A DNA stretch of 64,000 nucleotides from Deinococcus sp. KNUC1210 (GTDB lineage: Bacteria; Deinococcota; Deinococci; Deinococcales; Deinococcaceae), in NCBI RefSeq assembly GCF_022344005.1, contig NZ_CP092194.1, positions 366,673 to 430,672 of the forward strand. The letters run 5' to 3'. The notes beneath the pieces are model-generated. The model did not search any database, was not told where the DNA came from, and saw only the letters and a list, made by a program, of their open reading frames with translations. Below, one piece after another: positions 60,815 through 64,000 of this stretch (its first letter is position 1; each line of letters starts with the position of its first letter). The translations under genes and the position numbers were made by a program.

Positions 60815-61836
60815 ATGGCCTCCTGTCCGGTGTGCTGCGGAACAACCGGGCGTGCAGTTTCCAGCGACGCCTGGACGGCGAGCCCCAGCGCCACTGCCGC
60901 AGCGGCATCAGCGGGGGTGACCAGAAACGGCGTGCCCTGTTGCAGCGCGTGATAGGCGTGGTGCAGCTCATCGGTGTAGGGGTCGCCCTCCAGCGTGGGC
61001 AGGGCCGCGCCCTCCTGTGGGCTGGCGGGCGGGGGCGCACCGTGAAACCACATGGGCGGCGGGGCAGACGACTTCCATTCGGTGGCTCCGGCGGTTCCGG
61101 CGATGTCCAGCGACGTAAAGAACACTCCGGCAGGCGCGGCCCAGCCTGCCTCGATCAGCGTGATCGCACCGCCCGTGTGCCTGAGCGTGGCCTGCACCAT
61201 CACCTGCTCCGCCCGCCGCGCCTGAACGGCGTACACCTCGCTGACGTCTCCGGCGAGCCAGCGGGCGTAGTCCAGGTCGTGCAGCATCAGGTCGAGCGGC
61301 ACGCCCCCGCTCTGCCGTTCGTCCAGCAGCCAGCTTCCCGCAGGGGGCGGCGCACTGACGCGGTTCAGGCGGATGACCCTGGGCGTGCCGAGTTCCCCGC
61401 TGACGACCAGGTCTCTGGCGGCGCGGTACTGCGGAAAGAATCTCAGGACGTGCGCCACGAACAGCCGCACGCCTGCTGCCTCACAGCCGCGCTCCATTGC
61501 CAGGACATCCGGCACGGTCAGGGCGGCAGGTTTCTCGCAGCACACATGACAGCCTGCTCTGGCTGCCGCCAGCGTGAGCGCCGGATGGCTGGGTGTGGGC
61601 GTGCAGATGTCGACGACATCGGTGTCGGCAAAAAGGTCGTCAAGCGTGTCGTAGGCCTGAACGCCATGCTGCCGGGCAAACTGCCGGGCGCTGTCGTCGG
61701 GGGTATACACGCCCGCGAATGCACCCGGCAGGGCGCTCCAGGCGCGGGCGTGTGCGCGGCCCATCACACCGACGCCGATCAGTCCGACGCGCAGCACCTC
61801 CGGGACGCCGCTGCGCTTCACCGCTGGCCCACTCAT
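60811..61836 (-). CDS. Gfo/Idh/MocA-family oxidoreductase
   Basis: A 341-residue NAD(P)-dependent dehydrogenase. ATG 61836 overlaps the permease stop (ATGA). It has a standard motif GLIGVGVMGRAHARAW, then DVVDICTPTPSHPAL and the catalytic segment HVCCEKPAALT, and the C-terminal LDLMLHDLDYARWL, where Asp and His are the likely active-site residues. The two family members in tandem may carry out successive steps on an imported inositol or sugar. Confidence 0.93.
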   Translation of the reverse strand: MSGPAVKRSGVPEVLRVGLIGVGVMGRAHARAWSALPGAFAGVYTPDDSARQFARQHGVQAYDTLDDLFADTDVVDICTPTPSHPALTLAAARAGCHVCCEKPAALTVPDVLAMERGCEAAGVRLFVAHVLRFFPQYRAARDLVVSGELGTPRVIRLNRVSAPPPAGSWLLDERQSGGVPLDLMLHDLDYARWLAGDVSEVYAVQARRAEQVMVQATLRHTGGAITLIEAGWAAPAGVFFTSLDIAGTAGATEWKSSAPPPMWFHGAPPPASPQEGAALPTLEGDPYTDELHHAYHALQQGTPFLVTPADAAAAVALGLAVQASLETARPVVPQHTGQEAI

Positions 61837-62660
61837 TTGACGGCTCCGCCCGTGATGCCGCTGACGAGCTGTCTGGAAAAGAGCACGTACAGGATCACCA
61901 CCGGAACAATCGCCAGGGTCAGCGCGGCCAGCACGGCGCTGTAGTCGTTGACGAACTGGCCGAGAAAGGCGCTGGCTCCCAGCACGATGGTCTTGGTCTT
62001 CTCGCCCGGAGCCAGAATCAGCGGAAACCACAGGTCGTTCCAGATGGGAATCATGCTGATGGCTGTGACCGCGCCCAGAGCGGGCCGGATCAGCGGCAGA
62101 ATCAGGCCGTAGATGCGGTACTCGCTGGCACCGTCGATGCGGGCCGCTTCCTTCAGCTCTCTGGGCACGCCGCGCATGAACGAGGTCAGCACGAAAACCG
62201 CCAGCGGAATACCCTGGGCGGTATACACCAGAATCAGCGCCCACAGGGTATTGACGAGATGCAGGCTTACCATCAGATTCAGAATGCCCACCGTCCCCAG
62301 CCGAATCGGCACCATGATGCCAATCGACAGATACAGCGCCGTCAGCGCATTGAGGCGGAAGGTGTACTCGCTCAGGGCGTAGGCGGCCATGCTGGAGACG
62401 AAGAGAATCAGCAGCAGCGAACCGAGTGTGGTGGTCAGGCTGTTGAGGAAATACAGCGGGAAATTGGCCGAGTCGGCCAGGGTGCGGTAGCCGTCCAGCG
62501 AAAATGTCTTGGCGGTGGGCAGCGCGAACGGCTGGGCAAAGATACTCACGCGGTCTTTGAAGGAATTGACGACGATCATCAGGGTCGGGAACAGGGCGAT
62601 CAGGCAGTAAAGCAGCAGGGCGAGGTGGGCCAGCACCCTGGACGATCCGGCGCGGCGCAT
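61833..62660 (-). CDS. Sugar ABC transporter permease (MalG-like)
   Basis: A 275-residue inner-membrane permease with six helices, of the carbohydrate uptake CUT1 type. The EAA loop reads EAARIDGASEYRIYGLILPLIRPAL and is complete, so it should couple to an ATPase. The start ATG 62660 overlaps the stop of the partner permease by one base (TGATG). It pairs with the MalF-like gene upstream. No ATPase gene is seen in the window, so a shared MsmX/UgpC-type ATPase from elsewhere is likely. Confidence 0.94.
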   Translation of the reverse strand: MRRAGSSRVLAHLALLLYCLIALFPTLMIVVNSFKDRVSIFAQPFALPTAKTFSLDGYRTLADSANFPLYFLNSLTTTLGSLLLILFVSSMAAYALSEYTFRLNALTALYLSIGIMVPIRLGTVGILNLMVSLHLVNTLWALILVYTAQGIPLAVFVLTSFMRGVPRELKEAARIDGASEYRIYGLILPLIRPALGAVTAISMIPIWNDLWFPLILAPGEKTKTIVLGASAFLGQFVNDYSAVLAALTLAIVPVVILYVLFSRQLVSGITGGAVK

Positions 62661-63613
62661 CAGAACTGCACCTCGGTGATGCGCCGTTGCCACGCCACCA
62701 GATAGATTAGCAGTCCGATCAGGATGACCACCAGCATGAAGCCCGCCACCGCCGCGCCCATATTCGGATCGCCCGGCTGCAACTGATAGCCGAAGAAGGT
62801 GCGGTAAAACAGCGTCCCCAGGATATCGGAAGCGAAGTTCGGGCCAGCGATGGCCCCCTGCACGGCATAGATCAGGTCGAAGGCGTTGAAGTTGCCCACG
62901 AACGTCAGGACGCTCACGATGCCGACGGTGGGCAGAATCAGCGGCAACTGAATGTACCGGAAGACCGTCCAGGCACCCGCGCCGTCCAGCCGCGCCGCCT
63001 CGTACAGTTCCTCGGGAATGCGGACCAGCGCTGCCAGAAACAGCAGCATCGGAATCCCCACGTTCTGCCACACGCTGATAAGCGAGAGCGTGGCCAGGGC
63101 GCTGCTCGCCAGCCCCAGCCAAGGCAGGTCAAGCGATTGCAGGTGCAGCGGCGTCAGCAGGCTGCGCTGCACGCCCCAGGCAGGATTGAGAATCAGCTTC
63201 CACGCAAACCCCACCACCACCACCGACATCACGGTCGGTGTGAAGAGAATGGTGCGGTAGACGGTAGTGCCGCGCAGCTTCATCGTCAGCAGAACCGCGA
63301 GCAGCATGCCCACCGGATTCTGAACGAGCATATGAATCACGAAGAAGATCAGATTGTTTTTAAGGGCGTTCATGAGCGGCTGCACGTACAGTTCGGTGCC
63401 CAGCAGCCGCTGATAGTTGCTCACGCCCACGAAGGTATTCACGCCGTTGACGGTGTGGTTCAGCGAAAGCCACAGCGACGCCAGAATCGGGTAGATCATC
63501 ACCACGGTGTAGATCAGCAGGGCCGGAGCGAGGAACACCACGATATGCAGCGGAAAGGGTCGCCTGCGGGTGCGTCTGGCGGAGCTCAATGATTGGGTGC
63601 TGGAGACGGACAT
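62660..63613 (-). CDS. Sugar ABC transporter permease (MalF-like)
   Basis: A 317-residue inner-membrane permease. After a basic N-terminus ([10 protein letters not shown]) come six helices and the EAA loop [26 protein letters not shown]. It forms the other half of the uptake channel. ATG 63613 is about 140 bases downstream of the binding-protein gene, with an intercistronic stem-loop between them. Confidence 0.94.
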   Translation of the reverse strand: MSVSSTQSLSSARRTRRRPFPLHIVVFLAPALLIYTVVMIYPILASLWLSLNHTVNGVNTFVGVSNYQRLLGTELYVQPLMNALKNNLIFFVIHMLVQNPVGMLLAVLLTMKLRGTTVYRTILFTPTVMSVVVVGFAWKLILNPAWGVQRSLLTPLHLQSLDLPWLGLASSALATLSLISVWQNVGIPMLLFLAALVRIPEELYEAARLDGAGAWTVFRYIQLPLILPTVGIVSVLTFVGNFNAFDLIYAVQGAIAGPNFASDILGTLFYRTFFGYQLQPGDPNMGAAVAGFMLVVILIGLLIYLVAWQRRITEVQF

Positions 63614-63658
63614 GTTCCCCCTGAGGTGCCGCGGTTGGTCGAGCGAGATGATGGAAAT

Positions 63659-63710
63659 CAGATCTCAGCCCGCGCCGTCCGGAAAAGCCCGGCGAACAGG
63701 GTGAGATCTG
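63659..63710 (-). other. Intercistronic stem-loop between binding protein and permease genes
   Basis: An outer 9-bp inverted repeat (CAGATCTCA at 63659-63667 with TGAGATCTG at 63702-63710) and an inner CGCCG/CGGCG stem (63673-63677 with 63690-63694) can fold into one structure. In sugar ABC operons such elements often protect the binding-protein mRNA and lower permease expression; that role is inferred here. Confidence 0.5.
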
Positions 63711-63753
63711 AGCTGAACAGCATCAACTGTGAGGCTTCAACGCTCCCCGAGGC

Positions 63754-64000
63754 TCACTTTCCTTTCTGCGGGGCGTACCACGACGCCAGATTCTTCTGGA
63801 CCATGTCGGCGGCGGCCTGCGGCGTGAGGGTGCCGTTCAGGAGCTGCGAACTGGCGTTCCACAGGTCGTTTTCGTTGTTGGGGTTGGCATTGCGCGAAAG
63901 GATCTGGTACGACGAGCGGAAGCTCTTGCCGCACTGTGTCCGCCACTTCACGAATTCCTGGGCCACCGGGTCTTTCAGGGTGTACTTGACGTTGGCGAGG
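63754..64000 (-). CDS. Sugar ABC transporter substrate-binding protein, C-terminal part
   Basis: Only the last 82 codons are inside the window; the gene continues past the right edge. The visible end (YTLKDPVAQEFVKWRTQCG, QLLNGTLTPQAAADMVQKNL) has the repeated helix pattern of CUT1 extracellular solute-binding proteins, and the segment GTLTPQAAADMVQ is common at their C-termini. It would bind the sugar outside the membrane and deliver it to the two permeases that follow. The stop is at 63754-63756. Confidence 0.85.
   Translation of the reverse strand, partial: LANVKYTLKDPVAQEFVKWRTQCGKSFRSSYQILSRNANPNNENDLWNASSQLLNGTLTPQAAADMVQKNLASWYAPQKGK

Overview
The window is about two-thirds G+C and looks like a chromosomal segment from a Deinococcus-type bacterium. 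That assignment is inferred from the run of NPCBM-domain lipoproteins, the Shine-Dalgarno-led genes, the many GAF/PAS/GGDEF sensor proteins and the IS3/IS4 remnants. No rRNA, tRNA or CRISPR was seen.

Region 1 (about 0.7-37 kb) is a large Wzx/Wzy-type exopolysaccharide locus. It encodes UDP-galactopyranose mutase, a polyprenyl-phosphate sugar transferase, a Wzz/BY-kinase-like protein, a nucleotidylyltransferase, an O-antigen-polymerase-like protein, several GT4/GT2/WecG glycosyltransferases, UDP-glucose dehydrogenase, UDP-xylose synthase, a CDP-paratose-epimerase-like SDR and a Wzx flippase. The enzymes imply precursors such as UDP-Galf, UDP-GlcA and UDP-Xyl. Between them lie four big secreted lipoproteins carrying six NPCBM modules, malectin domains and beta-propellers, plus a secreted WD40 propeller. 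NPCBM/beta-helix and beta-helix proteins bracket the locus, and a SARP/AAA-type regulator sits near one end. I read this as glycan synthesis made together with its own surface glycan-binding coat; this is the most novel-looking part.

Two enzymes in the locus look catalytically degenerate: the BY-kinase lacks its Walker lysine, and a GDP-fucose-synthase-like SDR lacks Tyr, Lys and the glycine motif. Six genes also show single-base deletions in reading frame, mostly in G/C runs. These may be assembly errors, phase variation or real decay.

Region 2 (about 37-43 kb) holds a P450, RCC1 and IS4 transposase relics, a diguanylate cyclase and an IS3-family element with a visible -1 frameshift signal.

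Region 3 (about 43-59 kb) has an MBL-fold hydrolase, a GAF-GGDEF-GAF-HD-GYP c-di-GMP enzyme, a Na+/H+ antiporter, AzlCD, a metzincin protease with FG-GAP repeats and two large sensor histidine kinases.

Region 4 (59.8-64 kb) is a sugar ABC transporter operon (binding protein, two permeases) with two Gfo/Idh/MocA oxidoreductases, running off the right edge.
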